A stretch of DNA of 43,475 nt, taken from Cytophagaceae bacterium (GTDB lineage Bacteria; Bacteroidota; Bacteroidia; Cytophagales; Spirosomataceae). Shown piece by piece: positions 26,294 to 35,941 of this stretch (the stretch's first letter is position 1; every line of letters begins with the position of its first letter). The position numbers and the translations under genes are program-made. Below the pieces are notes generated by a model. That model worked only from the letters and a program-made list of their open reading frames with translations. It searched no databases and was not told the origin of the DNA. The stretch spans positions 1-43,475 of the forward strand of contig CANHXO010000008.1 of the NCBI GenBank assembly GCA_947464595.1, given 5' to 3'.

Positions 26294-27037
26294 ATGCCCC
26301 TTAAAACTCTTTTAAGTTGGATTAACCCTAATGCCGCAGACCTAAGAGAGAAATTTCTAAAAAAATCAGTGACTCATTTATTAGGGTCAACGCCCAATAA
26401 TCTAAATTTATATCGATTAGCATTTTTGCACGCTTCAGCCTCGAAGGACAGCGTGGCCAAAACATATAAAGAGTCTAACGAAAGACTCGAATTCTTGGGC
26501 GACTCGGTCCTTGGGATGATTACTGCAGCCTATTTGTTTAAAAAATTCCCCTTTAAAGATGAAGGATTTTTGACGGAAATTAGGTCTAGAATGGTTAGCC
26601 GAGAATCATTGAATGTACTAGGCAGAAAATTAGGACTTGATGAAGTCATTGAGTACGAAAATCAGAAAAAAACTATTTTATCTCGGTCGAGTATGTACGG
26701 AGATGCACTAGAAGCCTTTATTGGCGCCGTGTATTTAGATAAAGGTTTTGCCTTCACTCAAAATTTTATCATTAGCAAAATATTGACGCAATATTTTGAT
26801 TTAGAGATTGTCGTTCAGAATAACCCTAATTTTAAATCTTTGCTCATCGAATGGGCACAAAAAGAGGGAAAGAAAGCACAATTCACGCTGGAGGAGGAAG
26901 GATTACACCACAATAAAGAATTTACCGCTTACGTTCTTCTCGACGGTGAAAAAATCTCTGAAGGAAAAGGATATTCAAAAAAGAAAGCCGAACAAACAGC
27001 AGCGATGAAAGCTTGTGAAGCGTTGGGCATAAAATAA
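26294..27037 (+). CDS. rnc: Ribonuclease III
   Basis: NERLEFLGDSVLGMITAAYLF, YGDALEAFIGAVYLDKGF, C-terminal dsRBD GKGYSKKKAEQTAAMKACEAL. Confidence 0.96.
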   Translation: MPLKTLLSWINPNAADLREKFLKKSVTHLLGSTPNNLNLYRLAFLHASASKDSVAKTYKESNERLEFLGDSVLGMITAAYLFKKFPFKDEGFLTEIRSRMVSRESLNVLGRKLGLDEVIEYENQKKTILSRSSMYGDALEAFIGAVYLDKGFAFTQNFIISKILTQYFDLEIVVQNNPNFKSLLIEWAQKEGKKAQFTLEEEGLHHNKEFTAYVLLDGEKISEGKGYSKKKAEQTAAMKACEALGIK

Positions 27038-27043
27038 ACTCCC

Positions 27044-28183
27044 ATGAAAACACCTAGTTTATTTGCACACTATTGGTCCGAGAATGAAACCTTAACCACT
27101 TTCCAAGAAGTTATGCATTGGGATATCAATCCCATCATGATAGAAATTATACAAACTGAGCTCACGCTCCAACTCAATTCAGATTTCGCCCAACATAATT
27201 TCCCGAATTTCAATTGGGAATCCGATAGGTTTGTAGAGAAATGGGGGGCTGCTATGCAAAGCATCCTATATAATGTAAGCCTTCCAGAAAAAATTTGGTT
27301 GGACTGGATACACGATTTAACGAATAAAACCATTAATACTTCGGAGGAGAATAAACCAGCAAGCTTGGAAGAAATCTATCCGTCTTTTGACGAATTATTG
27401 AACGCGGAGGTGTATTACAGTTCGCCAGCTGATTCATTAGATGAGATGAAAGAAGATGACGCCGTCATGGAGGAGAACATCGAGGTTCATGAAGAAATTA
27501 CAATCAGTTTAGAAGAAGAGGAAGTAGAGGATATAGATGAAGAGGTAGATATAGAAGAAGAAGAAGAAGAAGAAGAAGAAGATGAAGAAGAAAATGATGC
27601 TAACCTGGAGGATCACGAAATAGCGGAAGGCCAACCTAGTATGGAAGTTAGCGAATTCAATTTCATCCTAGAAAAAACCCTTGATCAGGATCCAGACTTT
27701 GCAAGCAATGAAGACTTCCATCAAGAAAATCATTCTGAATTAATTCAAGAAGAAGAAGTCCATAACACGCAGACGCCTTTGGAAAATAATGACATAGAAT
27801 TTTCTGTCCTAAACTTAGAAATTGGATCCAAGGCTCCTTCCGAGAAAAAAATATTAGATCTATTGGGCGATTCACCTGAAGAGAAAGTTTTCGAAACCCT
27901 TCAAAGCAATCAAGACAACTCACTTAAAGATCGAATTCATACCGAAATGACTTCTTCCTTAGCTGAAACGTTACCCCTTTTCCAAAAGATCAACTTTATT
28001 CAAAATTTATTTGATGGAGAATCTAGCTATTTGGACCAAGTCATTCAATATATCGACCATGAAGCTCACAAGTCTACAGATTGGAAAGCAGTTTTGCAAT
28101 CAAAATATGCGACTTTCCAACGAGCCGACAATCAAGAACTGTGGAATGAACTTTATGAATTAATCGAAAGGAAATTCAGTTAA
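27044..28183 (+). CDS. Acidic protein of unknown function with poly-Glu segment, directly downstream of rnc
   Basis: 379-aa ORF starting 7 nt after the rnc stop; strongly acidic centre; C-terminal FQKINFIQNLFDGESSYLDQVIQYID is a conserved-looking helical segment. Confidence 0.75.
   Translation: MKTPSLFAHYWSENETLTTFQEVMHWDINPIMIEIIQTELTLQLNSDFAQHNFPNFNWESDRFVEKWGAAMQSILYNVSLPEKIWLDWIHDLTNKTINTSEENKPASLEEIYPSFDELLNAEVYYSSPADSLDEMKEDDAVMEENIEVHEEITISLEEEEVEDIDEEVDIEEEEEEEEEDEEENDANLEDHEIAEGQPSMEVSEFNFILEKTLDQDPDFASNEDFHQENHSELIQEEEVHNTQTPLENNDIEFSVLNLEIGSKAPSEKKILDLLGDSPEEKVFETLQSNQDNSLKDRIHTEMTSSLAETLPLFQKINFIQNLFDGESSYLDQVIQYIDHEAHKSTDWKAVLQSKYATFQRADNQELWNELYELIERKFS
27554..27580 (+). repeat. 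(GAA)9 trinucleotide microsatellite
   Basis: Direct read; encodes nine consecutive Glu. Confidence 0.95.
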
Positions 28184-28246
28184 TTGATCTAAATAATCAG
28201 TTTTTAGCCCATCATTCGGGAATATACTCAGTAGTTTCATTGAATA

Positions 28247-30202
28247 ATGAAACTACTTTTTATTTTCCTATTCTTCCTAACTGATTATGGTGCCTGGTCC
28301 CAGCAAGCGGATGTTTATTCCGAGGAAGAAAAGCAATCCAATGTTAATTATTTTTTACAACATCCCCTGCAAATTAATCAAGTCACCTCGGATGAACTTT
28401 TGACTTTGGGAGTGCTGACTCCATCCCAAATCATAAACTTTATTTCGCATAGAACACTGATTCATTCCTTTGAATCGATTTACGAACTCCAAACCATTCA
28501 AGGCTGGGATTTGGTACTTTTAAAAAAGATCAAACCCTTCATAAGATGTGATCAAATAAATAGGAAATGGCATGCGTTTATTGGCGACAAACATCAATTA
28601 CTCATCCGAAACGAGACAACTTTAGAAGAAAAAAAAGGATTTAGCCCAAAAGACACACGCAGTAAAACGAGGTATTTGGGCAATTCCTGGGGACATTTAC
28701 TGCGCTATCGAGGCCAATTAAATACCTATCTGCGCCTAGGTGCCTTAATCCAAAAAGATGTAGGAGAAGTCAATTACCTTGATTTCAAAAGCTTTTTTAT
28801 CGAAATAAAACCCAACCAATGGCTTGATAAAATCATCATTGGAGATTTCATGAATCAATGGGGCCAAGGACTAGTTCAATCCGGTGGTTTCTCACTAGGC
28901 AAAAGTTTCGAAAGCATCAAAGCCACACAAAAATTTCATTTGGGCGCTATTCCATATACATCGAGCGGAGAAACATCTTTTTATCGGGGGGTAAATGTGC
29001 AGTTCCATTTGCTTGCATTCACCTTTCAAACCTATAGCTCCTTTCGATCTTTGGACGCAAGTCTCAGTTCAGACTCCACGAATAATTCAAAACAAATTAA
29101 TGCATGGATCGAAGATGGCTATCATAGAACATCGACCGAAATTTCGCATCAATCCAACGTGAAGGAAATAGCCTGGGGAGGAAGTATGCAATGGTTTCAT
29201 AAACCAAGTAGCTTCGCTATTCAATTCAATCTGTCCAAGACCTTATTTTCATTAAACAAAGCAGCTTCACCATTGGCTTACAAAGCAAATTCTTGGTTTG
29301 GTCATCAGGTTCACAATTATTCCATAAGTTTTCAAGCGCCCATTTATACGATTCAGTTCACCGGTGAACTCGCCTGGATGCCTGAAAATCATTTCGCACT
29401 CATCCAAGGCGGAGCCTTAGCAGCTTCTAAAAAAATTGATTTTTCTTATCTGCTTCGGTATTATGCCCCTTCATATTACAGTCCAAAAGCTCAAGGATTA
29501 GGAGAAAGTGCAGAAACAACAAATGAGATCGGTATATTTATCGGAAATCAAATCACTTTTGACAAAAGAAATAAAGTAGCTAGCTACCTAGATTTCTTTA
29601 AATTTCCAGGATTAAAATACGAGGTGTCCCAACTTAACTCATGGGGATGGGAGTTGTTAAGTCGGTACCAATGGGAAAAAAGAGGTCAATACACGTTTTT
29701 TGGCCAATTAAAATGGACCTCCAAACAACATGATATAAGTCGAGATAATCCTACACTCACTCGAAATCATTTAATTCAAACAAGTCTAGACTTGCATCAA
29801 TTTCGATCTAGGAAACTGGACCTTCATACACGCGTAATGACCTGCTTATTGATCAATTTCAAAAGAAATGATACCGGTTTGTTAATTCTACAAGATGTGA
29901 AATACCAATGGCGCACTTGGGGGGTCCAACTAAGAGTAGGATTTATAAGCTCTTCCTCATATGATTCGAGATTATACGCCTATGAAGTAGGTGTACCCCT
30001 ATCATTTTCAATACCTGCATATTATGGCCACGGATTTAGAAATTGCGTCGTAGTGAAATATACAGGGCAGAAAAACTCAATTTTATCTATGAAAATTGGG
30101 AGAACTAATTATTTGGATCGGGATGAAATTGGTTCAAGTTTAGACCTAATCTCAAAATCCCATAAAACAGATGTGACTTTACAGTACCAATTAACTATAT
30201 AA
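28247..30202 (+). CDS. Secreted helix-hairpin-helix protein with predicted outer-membrane beta-barrel
   Basis: Signal peptide MKLLFIFLFFLTDYGAWSQ; HhH-like LQINQVTSDELLTLGVLTPSQIINFISHR and FESIYELQTIQGWDLVLLKKIKPFI; remainder beta-rich. Confidence 0.7.
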   Translation: MKLLFIFLFFLTDYGAWSQQADVYSEEEKQSNVNYFLQHPLQINQVTSDELLTLGVLTPSQIINFISHRTLIHSFESIYELQTIQGWDLVLLKKIKPFIRCDQINRKWHAFIGDKHQLLIRNETTLEEKKGFSPKDTRSKTRYLGNSWGHLLRYRGQLNTYLRLGALIQKDVGEVNYLDFKSFFIEIKPNQWLDKIIIGDFMNQWGQGLVQSGGFSLGKSFESIKATQKFHLGAIPYTSSGETSFYRGVNVQFHLLAFTFQTYSSFRSLDASLSSDSTNNSKQINAWIEDGYHRTSTEISHQSNVKEIAWGGSMQWFHKPSSFAIQFNLSKTLFSLNKAASPLAYKANSWFGHQVHNYSISFQAPIYTIQFTGELAWMPENHFALIQGGALAASKKIDFSYLLRYYAPSYYSPKAQGLGESAETTNEIGIFIGNQITFDKRNKVASYLDFFKFPGLKYEVSQLNSWGWELLSRYQWEKRGQYTFFGQLKWTSKQHDISRDNPTLTRNHLIQTSLDLHQFRSRKLDLHTRVMTCLLINFKRNDTGLLILQDVKYQWRTWGVQLRVGFISSSSYDSRLYAYEVGVPLSFSIPAYYGHGFRNCVVVKYTGQKNSILSMKIGRTNYLDRDEIGSSLDLISKSHKTDVTLQYQLTI

Positions 30203-30203
30203 C

Positions 30204-31244
30204 TCAGTAAATATTGACTTCAGTTTCAAGAGAAATTCCAAATTTTTCGTTCACTGAAGCTTTGATTTTTTCAGCAATGGCTAGGATTTCCTTCCCAGTC
30301 GCATCTCCATAATTTACCAGCACTAAGGCCTGGTGAACATGCACACCAGCATCTCCGTCTCGAAATCCTTTCCAACCAGCCTGTTCGATAAACCAACCAG
30401 CAGGAAATTTAATGTCACTACTACCAGAAATAGGGTAATTAGGAATTCCTGGATAAGCGTTTAATAATCGATTTGCCACATGAGAGGGTACCGTCGGATT
30501 CTTAAAAAAACTTCCTGAATTTCCAATCTCCTTTGGATCAGGCAATTTACTTTTTCGAATTTCAATGACTACCTTAGAGATATCACTGATCGTGGGATTA
30601 GTGATACCTTTGGAGTCCAAAACTGTTTGAATAGCTCCATAGGAAGTTTGAATAGTAGGCTTTTTATTCAGTTTAAAACAGACCGTTGAAATAAGGTATT
30701 TCCCCTTCCCCTCGTGTTTAAAATAACTTTCCCTATAGCCAAATTGGCATTGAGATTTTTCAAATCGTTCAACCGCTAAGGTCTCCAAATTTAAAGCCTC
30801 GAGATGATCAAAGGCATCTTTAATTTCAACTCCATAGGCACCTATATTTTGCATAGGGGCGGCGCCAACTGTCCCTGGAATGAGTGCTAAATTCTCTATA
30901 CCAGACCAGTTATGTTGTACTGCATAGCTAACTAAATCATCCCAAAGTTCCCCCGCACCACTACGCAATATGACGGATTCATCATCTTCTTGAATTAGGT
31001 CAAAGCCTTTGATTTCATTTTTAACGACAAGCGCATCAATATGCTTGGTGCATAAAATATTGCTTCCACCACCCAAAAATAAATGTGGCAAATGTGAATA
31101 AAGACCGGTTTTTAACAAGGCCACATACGACTCCAAACTTGAAATAATGGTGAAATATTGAGCCCTAGCATCGATTCCAAAGGTGTTATACTCTTTCAAG
31201 CTATAATTTTCAAATACCTGTGGGGCTTTATTGGATTTAGGCAT
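30204..31244 (-). CDS. murB: UDP-N-acetylmuramate dehydrogenase
   Basis: LGGGSNILCT, IPGTVGAAPMQNIGAYGVEIKDAF, FGYRESYFK, GNSGSFFKNP, AGWFIEQAGWKGFRDGDAGVHVHQALVLVN. Confidence 0.96.
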   Translation of the reverse strand: MPKSNKAPQVFENYSLKEYNTFGIDARAQYFTIISSLESYVALLKTGLYSHLPHLFLGGGSNILCTKHIDALVVKNEIKGFDLIQEDDESVILRSGAGELWDDLVSYAVQHNWSGIENLALIPGTVGAAPMQNIGAYGVEIKDAFDHLEALNLETLAVERFEKSQCQFGYRESYFKHEGKGKYLISTVCFKLNKKPTIQTSYGAIQTVLDSKGITNPTISDISKVVIEIRKSKLPDPKEIGNSGSFFKNPTVPSHVANRLLNAYPGIPNYPISGSSDIKFPAGWFIEQAGWKGFRDGDAGVHVHQALVLVNYGDATGKEILAIAEKIKASVNEKFGISLETEVNIY

Positions 31245-31245
31245 T

Positions 31246-31974
31246 TTAAATTAATTTGGTCGACAAAAATTCTTGCAATTCAGGTACATTATTCGACATC
31301 ATATTGGTAGAATTACCTTCCCACATCTTTTTGCCATCTTTTAAAAACATAATGTATTGCCCCATTCTCATGACAGAATTCATATCATGAGAAATGACGA
31401 TGGTTGTAATTCCATATTCTGCTGTTATTTCCTGAATCAATAGGTCAATTTTAACGGCTGTCAAGGGGTCTAATCCTGAGTTGGGTTCATCACAAAAAAG
31501 GTATTTAGGATTCATGACAATGGCTCTTGCAATGCCCACCCGTTTTTTCATCCCTCCTGAAATTTCAGAGGGCATTTGGTTCGCGGCAGCCTCCAAACCC
31601 ACTCGTTTAAGACACATCATTGCCTGTTCCGTTTTTTCCTCTAAACCTTGTGATGTTAATATATCAAGAGGAAATCGAACGTTTTCTAAAACAGTTTTTG
31701 AGTCGAAAAGTGCTCCACCTTGAAAAAGCACCCCCATTTCTCTTCGAATAGCCTTCACCGTATCCTGGTCCGCATTCACAAAGTCTCTACCGTCGTAAAG
31801 TACTTGGCCATTCTCTGGAGCCAAAATCCCAATCATACATTTTAACAAAACACTTTTTCCGGTACCACTTCCACCAATCACCATGTTCGTCATTCCTTGT
31901 TGGAATACACCACTCACGCCGTCAAGAACGACTCTCCCCTCAAATTCCTTATGTATACCTTTGATTTCAATCAT
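31246..31974 (-). CDS. ABC transporter ATP-binding protein, MlaF-like
   Basis: MIEIKGIHKEFEGRVVLDGVSG, VIGGSGTGKSVLLKCMIG, SEISGGMKKRVGIARAI, LFCDEPNSGLDP. Start moved from 32010 to the ATG at 31974. Confidence 0.9.
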   Translation of the reverse strand: MIEIKGIHKEFEGRVVLDGVSGVFQQGMTNMVIGGSGTGKSVLLKCMIGILAPENGQVLYDGRDFVNADQDTVKAIRREMGVLFQGGALFDSKTVLENVRFPLDILTSQGLEEKTEQAMMCLKRVGLEAAANQMPSEISGGMKKRVGIARAIVMNPKYLFCDEPNSGLDPLTAVKIDLLIQEITAEYGITTIVISHDMNSVMRMGQYIMFLKDGKKMWEGNSTNMMSNNVPELQEFLSTKLI

Positions 31975-32100
31975 GCTCAAAATTAGGCATATTTTATTAA
32001 AAATAAACACTAATCCCCTCGACTAATTCGATTGAAAGATTCAACAAAAAATGTGTAAATTAGATTATTATATTATCTCAACACTTAAAACCCAAAAAGC

Positions 32101-33006
32101 ATGTTTTTAATTATTGTCGGAATTGTCCTTTACCTCGCTGGACAGGGTATTGGTAGCCCTAATTTAGTATTCTCTAAATATAGCCCAACATTCAAAATTG
32201 TCGGAATTGCTTTTGCTGTTATTGGTGCTCTTACATCATCTGTCAAACAAATTGACGCCGGTGAAGTGGGTGTTCAAAGCGTATTTGGTAAAGTAGTTCC
32301 TGAAACGCTATCAAGTGGATTGAATTTTGTCAATCCCATTGCCAATGTGTATATATTTGATTCAAAGACCCAAAATTATACCATGTCAGCCGTACATGAC
32401 GAAGGAGATCGTTCGGGTGATGATGCCATTCGAGTTTTAACAGCTGATGGATTAGAAGTTGTGGTAGACCTTACTGTTTTATTTAGAATTTTACCTTCAG
32501 AAGCTCCCAAAATTTTAAAGGAAATAGGTGAAAATTATAAAGATAAAGTGGTTCGCCCGATCACCAGAACCATGATTCGAGATAATGCCGTTTATTATGA
32601 TGCAGTGGCCTTGTATTCCTTAAAGCGAAATGAATTCCAAACGAGAATTTACAATGACATAGAGAAAAACTTCAAGAAACGTGGTTTAGTTTTAGAACAA
32701 CTATTGATCCGAAATATCAACCTGCCGACCTCTGTGAAGCAAACCATTGAATCGAAAATTAATGCGGAACAAGACGCTCAAAAAATGCAATTTGTTCTTC
32801 AAAAAGAAAAGCAAGAGGCTGAAAGAAAAAGAGTGGAAGCCCAAGGAATTGCAGATTATCAAAAAATCTTATCCACTGGCTTGAGCGACAAGCAGTTGCA
32901 ATATGAATCCATCATCGCTCAAAAAGAACTGGCTAAATCCCCGAATGCTAAAGTAATTATTATGGGAAACGCTAAGGGTACGCCTATTATTTTAGGGAAT
33001 AACTAG
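32101..33006 (+). CDS. Prohibitin / SPFH (band 7) family protein
   Basis: IDAGEVGVQSVFGKVVPETLSSGLNFVNP, KVVRPITRTMIRDNAVYYDA, EKQEAERKRVEAQGIADYQKILSTGLSDKQLQYESI. Confidence 0.92.
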   Translation: MFLIIVGIVLYLAGQGIGSPNLVFSKYSPTFKIVGIAFAVIGALTSSVKQIDAGEVGVQSVFGKVVPETLSSGLNFVNPIANVYIFDSKTQNYTMSAVHDEGDRSGDDAIRVLTADGLEVVVDLTVLFRILPSEAPKILKEIGENYKDKVVRPITRTMIRDNAVYYDAVALYSLKRNEFQTRIYNDIEKNFKKRGLVLEQLLIRNINLPTSVKQTIESKINAEQDAQKMQFVLQKEKQEAERKRVEAQGIADYQKILSTGLSDKQLQYESIIAQKELAKSPNAKVIIMGNAKGTPIILGNN

Positions 33007-33071
33007 AAAGAATGGAACTCATTCTAATTACAATGAGCTCATTCTAATTTTCAATCGATATGGAATCAATT

Positions 33072-33103
33072 AAAAAGGCCGAAGTATAAACTTCGGCCTT
33101 TTT
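33072..33103. terminator. Bidirectional intrinsic terminator
   Basis: AAAAAGGCCGAAGT-ATAA-ACTTCGGCCTTTTT between convergent prohibitin and ribBA genes. Confidence 0.92.
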
Positions 33104-33116
33104 AATTTTCTTACAC

Positions 33117-34337
33117 TTATTTACTTAAAATGGAATGACCCATCTTATCTCGCTTGGTTTCTAAGTACTTTTCATTGTGCATGTTTGGCGCTATTTCAAT
33201 CGGAATCGAATCCACAATTTCAAGGCCATATCCTAATAATCCTGCCCTCTTTTTGGGGTTATTCGAGATCAACCGAATTTTGTGCGCACCCAGGTCTCGT
33301 AAAATTTGCGCTCCCACTCCATAATCTCGCTCATCCATAGAGAAACCGAGCTCGAGATTTGCCTCCACGGTATCACGGCCTAGCTCCTGCAATTTATAGG
33401 CCTTTAATTTGTTTAATAATCCGATGCCGCGCCCCTCTTGGAACATATATAAAATCACCCCTTTCCCCTCTTTTTCGACCATTCCCATGGCCGCATGCAA
33501 TTGTGCACCACAATCACAACGGCAGCTACCAAAAATATCACCCGTAACACATGAACTATGCACACGAACCATAACAGGTTCATCACTTTCCCATTCTCCC
33601 TTAACAAGTGCGAGATGAGTATCTCCTGTATTTTTTTGTTTAAAGGCAATCAATTCAAACTGTCCCCATTCTGTCGGCATATTCACACCAATCTCCCGCG
33701 TGATCAACGATTCAGTATTTAATCGATATTCAATTAAATCTTTTATTGTCACTAATTTAAGATCAAATTTATCCGCAATAGCTCTAAGATCTGGTAGGCG
33801 AGCCATACTTCCATCTTCATTCAAAACTTCTATTAAAACACCTGATGGCTGAAATCCAGCTAATTTAGCAAAATCCATTGACGCCTCGGTATGACCCGTC
33901 CTTCTCAAAACACCTTCCGATTTACTCTTCAACGGAAAAATATGGCCCGGGCGACCCAAATCTGTTGGCTTCGTTGTAAAATCCACCAATGCTTTGATTG
34001 TTTTAGAACGGTCACTCGCAGAAATTCCTGTCGTACAACCATTGCCTAATAAGTCAACTGATACGGTAAATGGAGTTTCGTGTGATGTCGTATTTTGATC
34101 CACCATCATCTCCAATCCTAACGCCATGCAACGCTCCTCCGTCAATGAAACACACATGAGGCCCCTCGCTTCTTTGATCATAAAATTAACCAATTCAGGA
34201 GTAATTGCCTCTGAAGCACATATCATATCACCCTCATTTTCACGATCTTCATCATCGGCAACAATAATAATTTTACCCAATTTAATATCCTGAATGGCGT
34301 CTTCAATACGGTCCAATCGAATAGGTAATTCCTTCAT
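33117..34337 (-). CDS. ribBA: Bifunctional 3,4-dihydroxy-2-butanone-4-phosphate synthase / GTP cyclohydrolase II
   Basis: [77 protein letters not shown]. Confidence 0.96.
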   Translation of the reverse strand: MKELPIRLDRIEDAIQDIKLGKIIIVADDEDRENEGDMICASEAITPELVNFMIKEARGLMCVSLTEERCMALGLEMMVDQNTTSHETPFTVSVDLLGNGCTTGISASDRSKTIKALVDFTTKPTDLGRPGHIFPLKSKSEGVLRRTGHTEASMDFAKLAGFQPSGVLIEVLNEDGSMARLPDLRAIADKFDLKLVTIKDLIEYRLNTESLITREIGVNMPTEWGQFELIAFKQKNTGDTHLALVKGEWESDEPVMVRVHSSCVTGDIFGSCRCDCGAQLHAAMGMVEKEGKGVILYMFQEGRGIGLLNKLKAYKLQELGRDTVEANLELGFSMDERDYGVGAQILRDLGAHKIRLISNNPKKRAGLLGYGLEIVDSIPIEIAPNMHNEKYLETKRDKMGHSILSK

Positions 34338-34364
34338 ATTTTATGCAATTGTTTAACGGAAACA

Positions 34365-34372
34365 CAAAGGTA
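34365..34372 (-). promoter_or_regulatory. Candidate -7 element (TACCTTTG on minus strand) for ribBA
   Basis: caaaggta on + strand ~28 nt upstream of the ribBA start; matches TAnnTTTG. Confidence 0.45.
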
Positions 34373-34425
34373 CGTAGATTTTCATCCTATTTTACCTAAA
34401 TTGCAACATAAATAACATCAAATTT

Positions 34426-35133
34426 ATGTCGATTGAAGTCCTACATCTAAGTAAGTCTTTTGGTTCATCACAAGCAATTAACGACTTAAGTTTTGAGTTA
34501 AAAATGGGCCAAATAACAGGATTTTTAGGCCCAAACGGGGCGGGAAAATCGACCACTTTAAAAATATTAATGGGCTTAGAAATTCCAAGTAGTGGAGAGG
34601 CTAAAATTTTAGGGATGGATGTACAAAAGCAAGGGGTACCTATCAAAAAACAGATCGGGTATTTGGCAGAAAATAATCCTTTATATCCCGAAATGTACAT
34701 CAAAGAGTTTCTGACTTTTATTGGCAAAATTCATGGCATAAGCTCAAGTAAATTGACCAGAAGAATGGCAGAAGTCATTGAATTAGTTGGCCTAGAAAGA
34801 GAGCAAAAAAAGAAAATAAAAGAAATTTCGAAGGGGTACCAACAGCGTGTCGGTCTCGCGCAAGCGATCCTTCATGACCCGAAAATATTAATTCTAGATG
34901 AACCTACTAGTGGATTAGACCCAAATCAAATGGAAGAGATCAGGTCTTTGATTGTCGCATTAAAAAAAGACAAAACGATCTTATTTTCAAGTCATTTATT
35001 GGGAGAAGTAAATGCCATTTGCGATCATGTTTTATTAATCGACAAAGGTGAATTAAAAGCAAATTGCGCCATAGAAGAAGCACAAAAATTCCCGGGAGGG
35101 CTCGAAGCTTTCTTTAAAAGTAAGACTTATTAA
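34426..35133 (+). CDS. ABC transporter ATP-binding protein (GldA/CcmA-like)
   Basis: GQITGFLGPNGAGKSTTLKILMG, EISKGYQQRVGLAQAILHDPKILILDEPTSGLDPNQMEEIR, LLGEVNAICDHVLLID. Confidence 0.9.
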   Translation: MSIEVLHLSKSFGSSQAINDLSFELKMGQITGFLGPNGAGKSTTLKILMGLEIPSSGEAKILGMDVQKQGVPIKKQIGYLAENNPLYPEMYIKEFLTFIGKIHGISSSKLTRRMAEVIELVGLEREQKKKIKEISKGYQQRVGLAQAILHDPKILILDEPTSGLDPNQMEEIRSLIVALKKDKTILFSSHLLGEVNAICDHVLLIDKGELKANCAIEEAQKFPGGLEAFFKSKTY

Positions 35134-35941
35134 TTAGTTCAAAATGATCGGCATCCAAATTAGCTGGAAATTTTGCCCGGAATTCCATCAAATCTGTTTT
35201 TGAAATAGCATAGGTCTGTATGGTATCTTCTTTAGACAAATTCAACAAGTCAGTACCCAGATAAGAAATAAGTGCAGAATCTCCTTGGTATTGAATTTCA
35301 TTACCATCTTGACCTATTCGATTCACGCCTACTACATAAGATAAGTTTTCAATGGCACGAGCCCTTAAAAGCGTATTCCATGCATGAGAGCGAACAGCAG
35401 GCCAATTTGCCACATAAATGGCTAAATCATAAGCTAGGTTGATATTACGAGACCAAACGGGAAATCGCAAATCATAACAGATAAAAGGAGCAATATTCCA
35501 ATTTTGGTATGAAATGATACAAGAATCTTTTCCAGCTGAATAAATCTGATCCTCCCCTCCCATCCTAAACAAATGCTTCTTGTCGTAGATAAAACTTTCA
35601 CCATTAGGCGTGATAGCCATACATCGGTTGAAAAGTTGGTTGTTTTCTTTGTATTTAACACTGCCTATGACTAAGGCATTGAGACGATTTGCCATTAATT
35701 TAAGCCATTTAGTGACAGGACCATGGCCTATTTCAGCCCCCTGATCATTCATACTAAATCCAGTACTGAACATTTCAGGCAGTACTACTACATCCGTTTG
35801 ATTGACCAACTGTTGGAGTCTTTCCTCTAAAAAGGAGCAATTTGCCAGAGGATCCTCCCAAGCGATTTCAAATTGAACTAAACTTACCCTCAAAGGATTA
35901 TTGGGGCCCGGCATGTAAAATTGATTATTTTGGTTTGGCAA
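35114..35941 (-). CDS. Carbon-nitrogen hydrolase (nitrilase superfamily, omega-amidase-like)
   Basis: VVLPEMFSTGFSM, IYDKKHLFRMGGED, IAPFICYDLRFPVWSRN, ARAIENLSYVVGVNRIGQDG: E-K-C catalytic triad context. Confidence 0.93.
   Translation of the reverse strand: MPNQNNQFYMPGPNNPLRVSLVQFEIAWEDPLANCSFLEERLQQLVNQTDVVVLPEMFSTGFSMNDQGAEIGHGPVTKWLKLMANRLNALVIGSVKYKENNQLFNRCMAITPNGESFIYDKKHLFRMGGEDQIYSAGKDSCIISYQNWNIAPFICYDLRFPVWSRNINLAYDLAIYVANWPAVRSHAWNTLLRARAIENLSYVVGVNRIGQDGNEIQYQGDSALISYLGTDLLNLSKEDTIQTYAISKTDLMEFRAKFPANLDADHFELINKSYF

Noticed and set aside
33359-33649. Three small ORFs overlapping ribBA
   Set aside because: They overlap a strongly supported gene in other frames, with no independent evidence.
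34338-34425. FMN riboswitch upstream of ribBA
   Set aside because: The candidate -7 element is only ~28 nt from the start and the intergenic region is too short for an RFN element.
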